Assembly (NCBI RefSeq): GCF_003226325.1
Contig: NZ_PDOD01000002.1
Location: 989,561 to 1,053,560, forward strand
Direction: 5' to 3'
Length of the DNA: 64,000 bases
Origin: Salipaludibacillus keqinensis
GTDB lineage: Bacteria; Bacillota; Bacilli; Bacillales; Salisediminibacteriaceae
How positions within the stretch are numbered: the stretch's first letter is position 1; every line of letters begins with the position of its first letter. The notes under the pieces are model-generated. The model was not told where the DNA came from. It did not search any database and worked only from the letters and a program-made list of their open reading frames with translations. Below, in pieces: positions 26,902 through 37,332 of this stretch. The translations under genes were made by a program, and so were the position numbers.

Positions 26902-27558
26902 ATGTTGGATAATAATCATTTTCGTCAATTTTCTACGTTCATTGAAGATTGGGTTCCTAAAGAGGCTTCCATTGCTATTGCGGATGAAGATAAATATGTC
27001 ACGTATATACCAGGTAGCCATGACATTCAAATCAATCAAGGACAACCCATTCCTTCTGGGAGTATAACTGAGCGAGTTTATGCACAGAAGTGCAGAGTAG
27101 AGTCTTTGGTAGATAAATCAGTGTTTGGGGTTCCGTATTATGGAGTCGGCTACCCCCTTGAATACAAAGAAGTAGGAATTAACGGTGCATTAACCGTGAT
27201 TTTACCACCTGAATACTATTCTTCTCCCGTATCTTTTATTGTTGGCCGAAAAGACGACCTTTGGATCCCCATCGCCGTTGACCAAATCATTTATATGGAA
27301 AGTCACCAAAAGAAAACTCACATCATTACAGAGGAAGACTGCTTCCAGTCTAAATATCCTCTGAAGACGCTAGAGCATCGTTTATCAAATTCGTTTATTC
27401 GAATCCATCGATCTTATATCGTTAATATTTCTTATATGAAACAAATTTCCCGTGATGTAGCGTCTAACTTGGAAATTACACTAAGTAAACCAGAAGGCAC
27501 GACACTATCCATTAGCCAAAGTTATGTTCAGAAGGTCAGGGATACGTTGGGGTTTTAA
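26902..27558 (+). CDS. LytTR-domain transcriptional regulator
   Basis: 218 residues. The C-terminal half (about 115-215) is a LytTR DNA-binding domain: DQIIYMESHQKKTHIIT, PLKTLEHRL, FIRIHRSYIVNISYMKQI. The N-terminal part has no receiver domain; it looks like a small sensor domain (residues 20-110) that could bind a ligand. It is divergent from acsA. In E. coli the LytTR regulator YpdB switches on the OFA transporter YhjX in response to pyruvate, so this regulator with acsA and an OFA transporter is a plausible parallel (inference). Confidence 0.82.
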   Translation: MLDNNHFRQFSTFIEDWVPKEASIAIADEDKYVTYIPGSHDIQINQGQPIPSGSITERVYAQKCRVESLVDKSVFGVPYYGVGYPLEYKEVGINGALTVILPPEYYSSPVSFIVGRKDDLWIPIAVDQIIYMESHQKKTHIITEEDCFQSKYPLKTLEHRLSNSFIRIHRSYIVNISYMKQISRDVASNLEITLSKPEGTTLSISQSYVQKVRDTLGF

Positions 27559-27714
27559 GTCATGTGTGTCGCTACTGAAAAAAATTCTAAAAAACAGCAT
27601 CTTTTGTCATTACGATCCGTCTATACTTAAGAGCATTTATATCACAGGAATACTAGAGGTGATTTTATAGAGCCCCTCAAATGATATAAAAGCATTAAGT
27701 CTAGGAGGATGATT

Positions 27715-28258
27715 ATGATTATGACAAAAAAGAAAGAATACTTCGTCGGTGGAGCTATCCTGTTAGTAGCAATCACTGTTTCAGGTTTTCCTTATAATTC
27801 GGAGATTGAACCAGGTGGCGACATTCAAGTCGTTATGAGCGAAGAAGAGAACAATGATGAAGCCTCAGAACTTTTGAACTTTCATTAATAGAAGAAAAGA
27901 GAACGGAGCCAATCGAAGAAGAATTTCCTGAAGATATGACTGAGAGTGAGGTGCGTGAATCGATTCATAAAATGTCTCACCAAAAAATACGGGCAGATGA
28001 AAAATGGGGAGCGCTACTTATGACACAAGAACGAATTGAGCGATTAATCGTAGTGGTCAACTCAAATGAGTACAACACAGTGACATATACCTCGATATTC
28101 TTGAAAGATGGGAAGAGGGCGATTTTTCCCAAGCCGATGACGATCACAATGCCATTTGGCGACTACAAGGTGGTACAAAAGGCTATGCAGAAGGTTTGTT
28201 AACTGAAGAAGAAGAGAAGCAGTACATCGAAAACACTTTCGACGTGATAACTGAATAA
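27715..28258 (+). pseudogene. DUF6241-like protein gene with two frameshifts
   Basis: Three pieces in different frames form one protein. 27715-27888 encodes MIMTKKKEYFVGGAILLV (membrane anchor) and an acidic stretch; a one-base shift in the CTTTTG run near 27870 moves to the frame that reads MTESEVRESIHKMSHQK and ADEKWGALLMTQERIERL; another one-base loss near 28080 moves to the frame DILERWEEGDFSQADDDHN, AIWRLQGGTKGYAEG and the end TEEEEKQYIENTF. Each piece matches the order I know for this Bacillus family of about 180 residues. A good AGGAGG starts it and a terminator ends it. Real decay or sequencing errors at homopolymers. Confidence 0.75.
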
Positions 28259-28264
28259 TCCATG

Positions 28265-28292
28265 GCATCCATTTATTTGGATGCTATTTTTA
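28265..28292 (+). terminator. Terminator after the DUF6241-like gene
   Basis: GCATCCA / TGGATGC stem with a 6-base loop, followed by TATTTTTATA, 7 bp after the frame's stop. Confidence 0.75.
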
Positions 28293-28537
28293 TATCCATA
28301 AGACTTATAAGATATTATTGTCATCCTAATGTTGCCTCCCTTGTCTGCCCCCCCCCTTTGCTAGAAGAAATGATTTCTTTTTATCTGGCGGTATCTGATA
28401 TTATGGATACATGGCGATCTATGAGCTTTTGGTCATATTTTGCTAAAACTAGCCGGTCCAATAATACTTTGGCGGAAGCCTCTATATAATAGACAACTGG
28501 CATATATGATACGCCTATAAAAAGAAGGGGAAATCTC

Positions 28538-29257
28538 ATGAAAATAGTTAAAATTAGTGCACTCGTTATTGGAATCCTTATCATTTTTCTTCTGGGCGGT
28601 TTCTGGATCTGGTCCGAGATGACCTATGAAGCATCAGATGAATTGTATAATATCTTGGACAAGGAAGACATTGTCCGGGAGGATGGGGTACGCTTTTTGC
28701 CTGACAGTCCGAATGGAACCGGGATTATCATTTATCCAGGGGCGAAGGTTGAGCCTGAGGCATACAGTTATATTGGCGTTTCTCTAGCAGATAAAGGCTA
28801 TACCGTACTGGTTCCTGAGGTGCGTTTTAACCTTGCTTTTTTCGAAATCAGCAAAGCTGAGTCTATTATAGAGGAATTTGAAGCCATTGATACGTGGGTA
28901 ATTGGTGGACATTCATTGGGTGGTGTCGCAGCGGCCACCTATGCCTATGACTCGGATGTTGACGGTGTATTCTTCTTTGCCTCTTATCCGCAAGGAAGAA
29001 ATGACTTTTCAGGACGTAGTCTTCCTATGTTATCCATTTATGCTGATCGTGACGGATTAACCACGTTAGAGGATATTGACGACACTTCAACTCTCTTATC
29101 AGACGAAGCGACTTTTTATAAAATCGAAGGAGGAAACCATGCCCAGTTTGGTGTTTACGGAGAGCAGCAAGGAGACATGGACGCGACCATAAGCATTTTG
29201 GAACAGCAGAACGAAATTGTTAACACGATGCTAAATTGGTTGGATGAGGTAAAGTAG
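28538..29257 (+). CDS. Membrane-anchored alpha/beta hydrolase
   Basis: 239 residues: an N-terminal membrane anchor (ISALVIGILIIFLLGGFWIW) followed by an extracellular-facing alpha/beta hydrolase domain: GIIIYPGAKVEPEAYSYIG, nucleophile Ser in GGHSLGGVAAA, acid in LSIYADRDGLT and His in EGGNHAQFG. This is the layout of the DUF/alpha-beta hydrolase-2 proteins common in Firmicutes. GAAGGGG precedes the start. A TATAAT box at 28485-28490 may be its -10. Substrate unknown. Confidence 0.82.
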   Translation: MKIVKISALVIGILIIFLLGGFWIWSEMTYEASDELYNILDKEDIVREDGVRFLPDSPNGTGIIIYPGAKVEPEAYSYIGVSLADKGYTVLVPEVRFNLAFFEISKAESIIEEFEAIDTWVIGGHSLGGVAAATYAYDSDVDGVFFFASYPQGRNDFSGRSLPMLSIYADRDGLTTLEDIDDTSTLLSDEATFYKIEGGNHAQFGVYGEQQGDMDATISILEQQNEIVNTMLNWLDEVK

Positions 29258-29284
29258 AAATTGAACTTTTTTTGGAGACGAGCA

Positions 29285-29330
29285 TAAAAAAGGACAGAAA
29301 AGTATCATTCTTCTTTTCTGTCCTTTTTTG
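29285..29330. terminator. Bidirectional terminator
   Basis: AAAAAAGGACAGAAAAG pairs perfectly with CTTTTCTGTCCTTTTTT, with A and T runs at both ends. It separates two convergent genes. Confidence 0.88.
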
Positions 29331-29369
29331 ATTCAAATAAATAATGCATCATCATTCAATACAACTTTT

Positions 29370-30758
29370 TTATGAATCTATCGTACGTCCACTATATGAT
29401 TTAACAAAATCTTCATACGCCTGTTTATTCCCAGTTGTTTCAGATATTCTCTGAAGGGAGTTATAAAACTTCTCTTCATTATATGAGAGCGAAAAGGGAG
29501 CACTATAACCTTTAGCTACTAAAAGGGAAAACTCCCATAAATCCTTATGGTATTCCGTTCCTATTACGTCTACTAATAAGCTTAGCGTTGCAAGAATGTC
29601 ATTCGTAATTACTGGGTCTTCATTCGCATAAATCGTAAGGTGGGAAAAAGTTGAATTCAAATAATATTCAAAGGATTCTTTTTTTATGATCACTCGTAAG
29701 GTATTATCTTTATCCGTCAGATAAGGAGTAAAATTCGTAATTTTTGAGATGGATAATAGGAGATCTCCCAATTGATAAATGGCATTACTCGCCGAATTGG
29801 GGTCATTATTTCCTATAGATTTAATGGCAATTTCCTTTAACTTATTAACACCAAATTCAATATCTTGAACTTCTGTTTTTTTCATTCCAATGAAAATCCT
29901 TCTTTTAATCGGATCTTCATCTACCTCTTTTCCCACTCTTTTCCAATAAGTGATTAATTCGGTTCCTTCTAATACATATTCTCCAACTCTTTTTTCGAAA
30001 CGCATTAACAAATCTTCTTCCTTTGCATAGGCAATTAACCGCTTATAGTCTACGATCTGCAAAAAGCCAGAAGTTTTAGCACGGACTTTATGCCCTTCTT
30101 CTTCATTTACTTCTATCTCTGCGCTGTTTGGTTCCCTTGTACGATAACGCTCTAAGTCTTCCACTAACGTCGTTAGGATATGTTTGGTCGACTCCATCTT
30201 CATATTTTGCATAATCGTAGGAACCTGCATCCATTTAACCGCATGATTAATAAAATAGACAAAGGTCGCTAACGCACCAAACATGAATAAGATCGTTAAT
30301 ATCGGGAAAGTAAAATAGACAGAAATCACTGATTCATCAATAATGAAAAATGAGAACAAGATAAAAACGAATACCAAATTAAATATCCCAATACAGTGCT
30401 GTGTTCGTTTATCGGAAATAAACGTGCTGAGCATTCTCGGAGTAAATTGACCGGAAAAATTCGTCAATACTACTAGAATTGAGTTTAAAGTAAAAGCGTT
30501 AAGAGTAATGATTCCAGCAATAAGTGTACCAATAATTTGTTGCGTCAAGTCATAATCTACTTGAAAAAACGAAGTGACTTCTTCTCCAATAAACATCCGC
30601 ATATCAAGCCAATAAGCGACACCAGTTAAAATAAATCCTATTAGACCATATAGTAAACAGATAAATATTAAATTTGAACGGACTTCATATCTTAGTTGAT
30701 GCGTCGAAAGGCTTCGGTACTTCAGCAATGACCTGGGAAGCCATTTTGAAATCTTCAT
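29370..30758 (-). CDS. DUF2254 family membrane protein
   Basis: About 462 residues. Four membrane segments in the first 180 residues (LIFICLLYGLIGFILTGVAYW; LIAGIITLNAFTLNSILVVL; CIGIFNLVFVFILFSFF; FPILTILFMFGALATFVYFI) with FTPRMLSTFISDK between the second and third, the typical DUF2254 core; a cytoplasmic C-terminal domain follows. Function unknown. The start ATG 30758 has GGAGG 7 bp upstream, better than an earlier in-frame codon. Confidence 0.85.
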   Translation of the reverse strand: MKISKWLPRSLLKYRSLSTHQLRYEVRSNLIFICLLYGLIGFILTGVAYWLDMRMFIGEEVTSFFQVDYDLTQQIIGTLIAGIITLNAFTLNSILVVLTNFSGQFTPRMLSTFISDKRTQHCIGIFNLVFVFILFSFFIIDESVISVYFTFPILTILFMFGALATFVYFINHAVKWMQVPTIMQNMKMESTKHILTTLVEDLERYRTREPNSAEIEVNEEEGHKVRAKTSGFLQIVDYKRLIAYAKEEDLLMRFEKRVGEYVLEGTELITYWKRVGKEVDEDPIKRRIFIGMKKTEVQDIEFGVNKLKEIAIKSIGNNDPNSASNAIYQLGDLLLSISKITNFTPYLTDKDNTLRVIIKKESFEYYLNSTFSHLTIYANEDPVITNDILATLSLLVDVIGTEYHKDLWEFSLLVAKGYSAPFSLSYNEEKFYNSLQRISETTGNKQAYEDFVKSYSGRTIDS

Positions 30759-31120
30759 ATAAAACCTCCATTTAATAAGTAAAACCATTCAGAAAGGATG
30801 ATATTTTTTCTTTAATAAATGTTCCTATGTGGATAATAGCAAAGTCAAATCATGAGTAGGCCTAAATTTACTGCCACGCATAAACGCCGCTACCGGCCTT
30901 CACTTACTCCTCCATTCACAGTTAGAAATACTTGAATCCTTATACCCTTCACCTAGAAATTAAAACAAATACTATTATTGTATTAGCACTTCAAAGTTAA
31001 ATCTTGCGGTGACCTTTAATCCAGCTATAACAAAAGCCGGACTTGAGAAAATTCTTCAAGTCCGGCTTTTTAACATGACGTTAAAGGTGGCATCATTCGC
31101 CAACTGACATACAAGTCCTT
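30759..31120. other. Intergenic region between transaldolase and DUF2254 genes
   Basis: About 360 bp: promoter region of the DUF2254 gene on the right side, the operon terminator at 31033-31073 on the right edge. Nothing else recognised. Confidence 0.5.
31033..31073 (-). terminator. Terminator of the polyol operon
   Basis: AAAAGCCGGACTTGA pairs with TCAAGTCCGGCTTTTT around a short loop; a T-run follows on both strands. Confidence 0.88.
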
Positions 31121-31786
31121 TTAGTTATTCGCTTTTTCCCAATCAGTAGCAAATTTTTCCATACCTTGATCAGTTAGTGGGTGCTTAGAAAGTTGCTCAA
31201 TTACACTATAAGGAACCGTCGAAATATGAGCACCTTCCAGAGCCACACGGGTTATATGATCTGGGTGACGAACAGAAGCTGCAATAATTTGTGATTCTAA
31301 ATTTTGAACACGGAATAATTCAGCAATCTTGCTTACTAATTGTACGCCATCTTCAGAAATATCATCTAAACGCCCTAAAAATGGTGAAACATATGTGGCA
31401 CCTGCACGGGCAGCCAAGAGGGCTTGGTTTACAGTGAAAATAAGTGTAACATTCGTTTTAACACCTTTGTCTGCAAGATAACGGCAAGCCTCTAAACCAG
31501 CTAATGTCATTGGAAGTTTAATTGTAACTTTCTCATCCCCACCGTTAATATTAATAAGTTCTTCAGCTTGAGCGATCATTTCATCAGCTGTTATCGCATC
31601 TGGAGTTACTTCAGCCGATACGGATTCTACATGTGGAACTGCTTGGCAGATTTCTTCAATACGTTCTTCGAATTTCACACCTTCTTTAGCTACTAAAGAT
31701 GGATTGGTTGTGACACCTCCTAAAATACCAATTCTATATGCTTTTTTGATCTCCTCAAGATTTGCAGTATCAATAAAAAATTTCAT
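31121..31786 (-). CDS. tal: Transaldolase (short, Fsa-like subfamily)
   Basis: A 221-residue TIM-barrel transaldolase moving dihydroxyacetone units between sugar phosphates. Family marks: [30 protein letters not shown], the Schiff-base Lys in [23 protein letters not shown] and FLGRLDDIS. The start ATG 31786 with GGAGGAG is preferred over an upstream frame extension. Last gene of the polyol operon, 52 bp after transketolase. With that enzyme it links pentose phosphates to glycolysis. Confidence 0.92.
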   Translation of the reverse strand: MKFFIDTANLEEIKKAYRIGILGGVTTNPSLVAKEGVKFEERIEEICQAVPHVESVSAEVTPDAITADEMIAQAEELININGGDEKVTIKLPMTLAGLEACRYLADKGVKTNVTLIFTVNQALLAARAGATYVSPFLGRLDDISEDGVQLVSKIAELFRVQNLESQIIAASVRHPDHITRVALEGAHISTVPYSVIEQLSKHPLTDQGMEKFATDWEKANN

Positions 31787-31837
31787 AGTCTCCTCCATTA
31801 TTTTATATTTTTTCAATTATCAAACTTAAAACTGATT

Positions 31838-33865
31838 TTATAAACTGTGTATAGATTTTATTAACCCTCTTACTTTAGACACGACATTATCTACGGTAAA
31901 ACCGTATTCTTTCAATACTTTGGATTCTGCACCTGAAGCACCGAAACGATTAATACCTAACACATCCCCGTGGTCTCCTACATAACGTTCCCATCCTAAA
32001 GATGATCCCATTTCAATTGCTAATCGAGCCTTTACATTAGATGGAAGAACTGATTCTTGGTAATCCTTTGATTGGGATTCAAATCGATCCCATGATGGAA
32101 AACTAATGACGGATACAGGGATATTTTCCTTAGCCAATTCACGCTGTGCTTTTAAAGCTAACTGCACTTCCGAACCCGTTGCCAACAACAGTGCTTGTGG
32201 TACATCAGTTTCTGATTTAGAAACCACATATGCCCCTTTTCTCACACCATCATATGCATGTTCCTTTGTTCCAGTTATTGTCGGAAGATTCTGACGAGAC
32301 AAGATCAAAGCTGTCGGAGTTTTGGTAGATTCCACTGCAAGTTGCCATGCCGCTACCGTTTCATTTCCATCTGCCGGACGAATCACGCTAATATTCGGTA
32401 ATGCTCTTAAGGAAGCAAGTTGTTCAATCGGTTGGTGAGTTGGCCCGTCTTCACCTACCGCAACACTGTCATGTGTAAAAACATAGGTTACTGGCAAGTT
32501 CATTAAAGCAGCTAAACGAATTGCAGGACGAAGGTAGTCAGAGAATACAAAAAATGTACCGCCGAAAACCTTAATACCGCCATGAAGTGCCATTCCATTT
32601 AATGCCGCTCCCATCGCAAACTCACGTACACCAAACCAAATGTTACGTGCTGCATAATTAGTTGCAAAAAAGTCACCAGCATCTTTAATCGTTGTTTTGT
32701 TTGAACCTGCTAAATCAGCTGACCCACCAAAAAATTGAGGGACTGCATTTGCAATAGCATTTATAGACTCACCTGAAGATGCGCGTGATGCTAGGCTTGT
32801 TCCTGTTTCATATGAGGGCAACTGATCTGCCCATTTTTCAGGAAGTTCATTATTAATCGTATCTTCAAGCTGTTTTGCCAAATCGGGATATTCTTTTTTA
32901 TAAGCAGAAAATAATTGATTCCACTCTTCTTCTATCTGATGACCTGCTTCCATTACTTCAGACTGGAAGTGGCTATATACTTCTTCAGGAACAAAAAAAT
33001 CTTCTTCGTATGGCCACTTATAAACTTCCTTTGTTAATTTTATTTCCTCTTTTCCTAGTGGTGCACCGTGTACATTAGATGTACCTGAAAGGTTGGGTGA
33101 TCCATAACCAATCATTGTTTTTACTTCAATTAATGTTGGGTGATCTCGTTCATTCTTTGCTTCTTCTAACGCTTCATTAATTTCAACTAAATTATTTCCG
33201 TCTTCTACACGAATAACTTGCCATCCGTAGGCTTTAAAACGACTTTCTACACTCTCGGAGAAGGAACGGTTCAGGTCACCATCGAGCGAGATATCGTTTG
33301 AATCATATAATACGACTAACCCTCCCAGTTTCAAATGCCCTGCTAATGATGCAGCTTCAGCAGATACACCTTCCATTAAATCTCCATCTCCACAAATGCT
33401 ATAGGTAAAATGGTTAACCAGTTCGTAACCTTCTTTATTATAAGTTGCGGCAAGATGACGTTCGGCCATTGCCATCCCAACTGCCATGGCAATTCCTTGT
33501 CCTAGAGGACCGGTAGTTGCTTCTACACCTGGTGTATGGCCAAATTCGGGATGGCCTGGTGTTTTACTATCCCATTGACGAAAGTTTTTAAGGTCTTCCA
33601 TTGTCAGTTCATAGCCTGATAAATGTAACAGACTGTACAATAACATCGAACCATGCCCTGCTGATAACACAAATCGGTCTCTATTGAACCATGTTGGATT
33701 GTTAGGATTATGATTCATGTGCTTGGCCCATAATTCATAAGCCATAGGAGCCGCTCCCATAGGTAAACCAGGATGGCCCGAGTTGGCCTTTTCAATAGCA
33801 TCAATTGATAGTGTACGAATCGTATTGATCGATAACTGATCAATAGGTTTTATTTCAGTCTGCAT
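31838..33865 (-). CDS. tkt: Transketolase
   Basis: Thiamine-diphosphate enzyme of about 675 residues transferring two-carbon units between sugar phosphates. Signatures: [55 protein letters not shown], the ThDP motif GDGDLMEG...NDISLDGD, and [32 protein letters not shown] in the second half. The start was moved to the third in-frame Met (33865) because GGTGGG directly abuts the first. A second, housekeeping tkt is expected elsewhere. Confidence 0.95.
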   Translation of the reverse strand: MQTEIKPIDQLSINTIRTLSIDAIEKANSGHPGLPMGAAPMAYELWAKHMNHNPNNPTWFNRDRFVLSAGHGSMLLYSLLHLSGYELTMEDLKNFRQWDSKTPGHPEFGHTPGVEATTGPLGQGIAMAVGMAMAERHLAATYNKEGYELVNHFTYSICGDGDLMEGVSAEAASLAGHLKLGGLVVLYDSNDISLDGDLNRSFSESVESRFKAYGWQVIRVEDGNNLVEINEALEEAKNERDHPTLIEVKTMIGYGSPNLSGTSNVHGAPLGKEEIKLTKEVYKWPYEEDFFVPEEVYSHFQSEVMEAGHQIEEEWNQLFSAYKKEYPDLAKQLEDTINNELPEKWADQLPSYETGTSLASRASSGESINAIANAVPQFFGGSADLAGSNKTTIKDAGDFFATNYAARNIWFGVREFAMGAALNGMALHGGIKVFGGTFFVFSDYLRPAIRLAALMNLPVTYVFTHDSVAVGEDGPTHQPIEQLASLRALPNISVIRPADGNETVAAWQLAVESTKTPTALILSRQNLPTITGTKEHAYDGVRKGAYVVSKSETDVPQALLLATGSEVQLALKAQRELAKENIPVSVISFPSWDRFESQSKDYQESVLPSNVKARLAIEMGSSLGWERYVGDHGDVLGINRFGASGAESKVLKEYGFTVDNVVSKVRGLIKSIHSL

Positions 33866-33946
33866 ATCCATCCCACCAAATCTCTAATTTTGCTTAATTA
33901 CTAACACTTATCTTTAAGTTCCTTTTTCTGCTGCGCCAAAATAAAT

Positions 33947-33983
33947 GGTAAAAGGGAAACATGAAAAATTCCCCTTTTTACCT
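33947..33983 (-). terminator. Possible partial terminator inside the polyol operon
   Basis: GGTAAAAGGGAA pairs with TTCCCCTTTTTACC (one bulge) between IICB and tkt. The T-run on the minus strand is imperfect. It may reduce tkt/tal expression relative to the transporter. Confidence 0.45.
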
Positions 33984-34035
33984 GCATTTTAAATAATTGA
34001 GTTCAGATATATTAACTCCCTGAACACGACTATAG

Positions 34036-35475
34036 TTATCTCTCTTTCAACTCATCTAATAATTCTTCAAGTTTTGGATCTCCAATATAATTCTCGATAG
34101 TGATAATCTCATAATCTGCAAAAGACATTTTTGTTCTGTCTAACAGATTTTTGTGAACGACAATAATGTCTGAATCTTTAGGGACATCTTCAATTCTATA
34201 GTGTTTGACTTCGATATCTTCAATGTTCGCTTTTTGAAGTTTTTTTCTAAAGGTTGTAGCACCTAACGCACTACTGCCAGCACCAGCATCACAAGCAAAA
34301 GAAATTTTGTTAATTGCTTTTTTGTCAGCTGCATCAGTAGAAGGATTAAAAATGTCTTTTCCTTCTGATTTCATAGTTTTAGATTTTTCGATAGACTCGG
34401 TTAAACCATCTTCATCATCTGATTTTTTGTCTAATTTCAAGATTATAGAAGTAACAATAAATGAAACGACGGTCGCCACAATGACACCTAAAACAATTCC
34501 CGTAAAGCTTCCCCTAGGAGTTAATGCTAAATATGCGAATATCGAACCTGGGCTAGGACCGGCAACAAGACCCGCATCGAAAAGTTGGATAGTGGCTATA
34601 CCTGACATACCACCAGCAATCATACCGATTATTGTAAGTGGTTTCATTAAAACGTAAGGAAAATATAATTCATGGATACCACCAAAGAAATGGATAATAA
34701 TCGCACCAGGTGCAGTCCTTCTAGCAATTTTGTTGCCAAAGAAAGTATAAGCTAAAAGCAACCCTAAACCTGGCCCTGGATTAGACGCTACAGTGAAATA
34801 AATAGATTTACCCGCTTCAAGCGTTTGTTGCATACCTAGAGGATAATAGATCCCTTGGTCAATGACGTTATTCAAAAACAATACTTTAGCTGGTTCATTA
34901 ATAAGAGATAACAACGGTAAGAAACCTGTAGCAACTAACGCTTCAATCGCCACTGTAACAGATTGGTTAGCAGCTTGAATGACTGGACCTATTACTGTAT
35001 AAGAAAGAAGTAATAAAAAGAATCCTAAAATACCGATAGAGAAATTGTTAATAACCATTTCAAATCCAGCAGGAATTTTCTTCTCTATCAATTTATCAAA
35101 CCGTTTTATAATCCAACCACCTAAAGGTCCAATAATCATCGCACCTAGGAACATTGGAATATCGGAGCCAATAATTAAACCTATTGCACCTATCGACCCC
35201 ATTACAGCTCCTCTTTGACCACCAACCATTCGCCCACCTGTGTAAGCTAAGAGTAATGGTAATAAGTAAGTGATAGTTGGGCCAACCAATTCTGCCAAAT
35301 GCTCATTCGGAAGCCAACCCGTTTCAATAAATAGTGCAGTAAGGAGCCCCCACGCTATAAAAGCTCCTATGTTAGGAAGCACCATGTTTGTCAAGAAGCC
35401 GCCGAATGCTTGAACTTTGGCACGGATAGACGATTTTGGTTTAGACGTTTCTGTCATTTCATTTTCAGTTGACAT
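34036..35475 (-). CDS. PTS enzyme IICB of the mannitol (MtlA) family
   Basis: Membrane permease and IIB domain in one protein of 479 residues. The IIC part begins KVQAFGGFLTNMVLPNIGAF and includes GGIHELYFPYVL, the substrate-binding motif of mannitol-type permeases. The IIB domain (from about 385) has its phosphorylated Cys in ISFACDAGAGSSALGA. It takes up and phosphorylates a polyol. Sequence is MtlA-like, but the operon enzymes suggest another polyol. The start ATG 35475 follows AGGGTGG. No IIA domain is fused; it is supplied by the gene 136 bp upstream. Confidence 0.88.
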   Translation of the reverse strand: MSTENEMTETSKPKSSIRAKVQAFGGFLTNMVLPNIGAFIAWGLLTALFIETGWLPNEHLAELVGPTITYLLPLLLAYTGGRMVGGQRGAVMGSIGAIGLIIGSDIPMFLGAMIIGPLGGWIIKRFDKLIEKKIPAGFEMVINNFSIGILGFFLLLLSYTVIGPVIQAANQSVTVAIEALVATGFLPLLSLINEPAKVLFLNNVIDQGIYYPLGMQQTLEAGKSIYFTVASNPGPGLGLLLAYTFFGNKIARRTAPGAIIIHFFGGIHELYFPYVLMKPLTIIGMIAGGMSGIATIQLFDAGLVAGPSPGSIFAYLALTPRGSFTGIVLGVIVATVVSFIVTSIILKLDKKSDDEDGLTESIEKSKTMKSEGKDIFNPSTDAADKKAINKISFACDAGAGSSALGATTFRKKLQKANIEDIEVKHYRIEDVPKDSDIIVVHKNLLDRTKMSFADYEIITIENYIGDPKLEELLDELKER

Positions 35476-35610
35476 ACATTTCCACCCTTTCATTAATAGG
35501 TAAGATTAAAAAGTAAAATGAAATAAGAGCCATAAATTAAAGTGACATATTACCTGAACCCAGAAATGAACAAGAAGAAGATCCCCATTTTATTAGAAAC
35601 TTAATGAAGA

Positions 35611-36048
35611 TTACTCAGCAGTCTTAATTATGCTAAGTATTTCATCCTTACTTTTAGCGTTCTCTAAGCTTTTCTTTATATCTTCATCAGCCAATACAGC
35701 AGACAAATCTGAAATTAGATCAAGGTGCCCATCACTATCAGTTGCTGCCAAAACCATCACAATATTGACTTCTTTATCCTCTGGATAAAAAACTGGATTT
35801 TCCAGCTTCAATAGAGAAACACCATTCTTATTTACGCCACCATTATTTTGGGCATGTGGCATAGCGAATCCAGGTACAATGACAATATAGGGACCAAATT
35901 TATGGACGTTACTAATCATGTCCTCGATATAACTTTCATCAATGTTTCCGTTATTTAACAATGGTTCAGCAGCTACCTTAATAGACTCCTCCCAAGTTGC
36001 AACTGAATCCATCAGCTCGATTGTATCTTCCAAATAATGACCTAACAT
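35611..36048 (-). CDS. PTS enzyme IIA, Fru/Mtl/ascorbate type
   Basis: A PTS EIIA-2 domain protein of 145 residues that passes phosphate from HPr to the IIB domain. The active His is in GFAMPHAQNNGG; other parts (VATWEESIKVAAEPLL, DLISDLSAVLADED) resemble the ascorbate-type UlaC IIA more than MtlF, whose motif is usually AIPHG. So the IIA and IICB come from different PTS lineages. The start ATG 36048 follows AAAGGGATG; the stop of the dehydrogenase gene lies 17 bp upstream. Confidence 0.85.
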   Translation of the reverse strand: MLGHYLEDTIELMDSVATWEESIKVAAEPLLNNGNIDESYIEDMISNVHKFGPYIVIVPGFAMPHAQNNGGVNKNGVSLLKLENPVFYPEDKEVNIVMVLAATDSDGHLDLISDLSAVLADEDIKKSLENAKSKDEILSIIKTAE

Positions 36049-36065
36049 ATTTTCATCCCTTTCTT

Positions 36066-37253
36066 TCAATAATCGTTTAATAATGTCATTAAACCTTTAT
36101 CCTTTTGCTTTTGCAGGTTGTCAAAATGATCTTTTATAGAATTTAATAATCTTATATCAGTTATCTTAGTAACGTGTTTAATTGCCTCTTCCAGTCCATG
36201 CTCTTGGATCAAGTTTTGCAATGCGACTGATTCGTCATCATCAGGATTATCAAATAAGAACCCAGCAGCAACAGCTGCAGTAAGGTGTTTGATTGGTAAG
36301 TTCAACTCGAATAATTCTGTTGTTGGCTTAACTAATCTTTCATTGTGTCCAAGTTTTCTAAGAGGGGATCTTCCAACTCGATAAATATTGTCACTAATAT
36401 TTTTGTTTTTAAATCGAATGATTATTTTTTCGATATAATTATCCATCTCTTCTTGTTTAACATTAAATTTTTGAATAAAGTACTGAGCTGATTCTTTCAT
36501 TGTTTCTCTGACGAACTGTTCAATTTCGTGATTATCTAATGCACTTTGAATTGTCGGCTTATTGAAAAGGTATGCAATATAAGCAGTGGTTGCATGTCCC
36601 ATGTTAACCATATATAGTTTCCTCTCTATAAATGGTTTTAATTCCTCCACATATGTGGCACCTGTAATAGATGGAAGCTCTTCATTTATCATTTCTTTCT
36701 GATTTATTAACCACTCATAAAAGGGTTCTACTAACGCAATTTCATCTTTTTCAGTTTCCTTTGATAAAGCAAGACGGTCTATTGAAGAATTTGGAAAACT
36801 GACAAAAGTCAAAATTTTCTCCATATCTTCAGGTGAAACTTGCTTTTCTATTTCTGCTTTTAAGGTTGAAGAAGCATTAATGGCATTTTCGTTGGCAATA
36901 ATATCAAGCTTGTGTTCATTCCATTTGATCCGCTCTAAAAGCCCCTTTGAGATGACACCTGCAATACGAGAGAGGTTACTAACCCCAATGGAGGTTGTAA
37001 TCAAATTAGCGCTTTCAATTTTTCTAATGACATCTTCTTCTTGAGTTGAAACATTTAGTGCTGAAACTGGGGAAACAACTTCAACTGTATGGGCATCATC
37101 TAACGTTTCAACAAGATACCTATTGTTAGAATTAAATTTATCAATAGCTTCTTGATTAACATCAACAAAACAAAGTTCGTAACCTGTTTTATTTAACAAA
37201 TAACCGATAAATCCCTTTCCAATGTTCCCCGCACCAAAATGCAATGCATGCAT
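36066..37253 (-). CDS. Mannitol-1-phosphate 5-dehydrogenase family polyol-phosphate dehydrogenase
   Basis: Oxidises a polyol phosphate to a ketose phosphate with NAD+. The Rossmann motif is HFGAGNIGKGFIG at the start; the active-site segment RKLYMVNMGHATTAYIAYLF contains the Lys and His pair of MtlD enzymes. 395 residues, near the MtlD norm of about 380. The operon's epimerase and transketolase suggest that the product is not simply fructose-6-phosphate. AGGAGGAG precedes the start. Confidence 0.88.
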   Translation of the reverse strand: MHALHFGAGNIGKGFIGYLLNKTGYELCFVDVNQEAIDKFNSNNRYLVETLDDAHTVEVVSPVSALNVSTQEEDVIRKIESANLITTSIGVSNLSRIAGVISKGLLERIKWNEHKLDIIANENAINASSTLKAEIEKQVSPEDMEKILTFVSFPNSSIDRLALSKETEKDEIALVEPFYEWLINQKEMINEELPSITGATYVEELKPFIERKLYMVNMGHATTAYIAYLFNKPTIQSALDNHEIEQFVRETMKESAQYFIQKFNVKQEEMDNYIEKIIIRFKNKNISDNIYRVGRSPLRKLGHNERLVKPTTELFELNLPIKHLTAAVAAGFLFDNPDDDESVALQNLIQEHGLEEAIKHVTKITDIRLLNSIKDHFDNLQKQKDKGLMTLLNDY

Positions 37254-37332
37254 CCTGTCTCCTCCTTTCTACAAACCACTGAACAATGTATAATAGTCGC
37301 CATTTATTCGCAAAAATTCCGACATTCAATCA

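Noticed and set aside
28262..28489. 75-residue frame downstream of the DUF6241-like gene
   Set aside because: Runs over a terminator and a C-run, no ribosome site, no recognisable features.
33947..33983. Riboswitch or antiterminator between IICB and tkt
   Set aside because: Only a simple hairpin is visible, with no alternative pairing.
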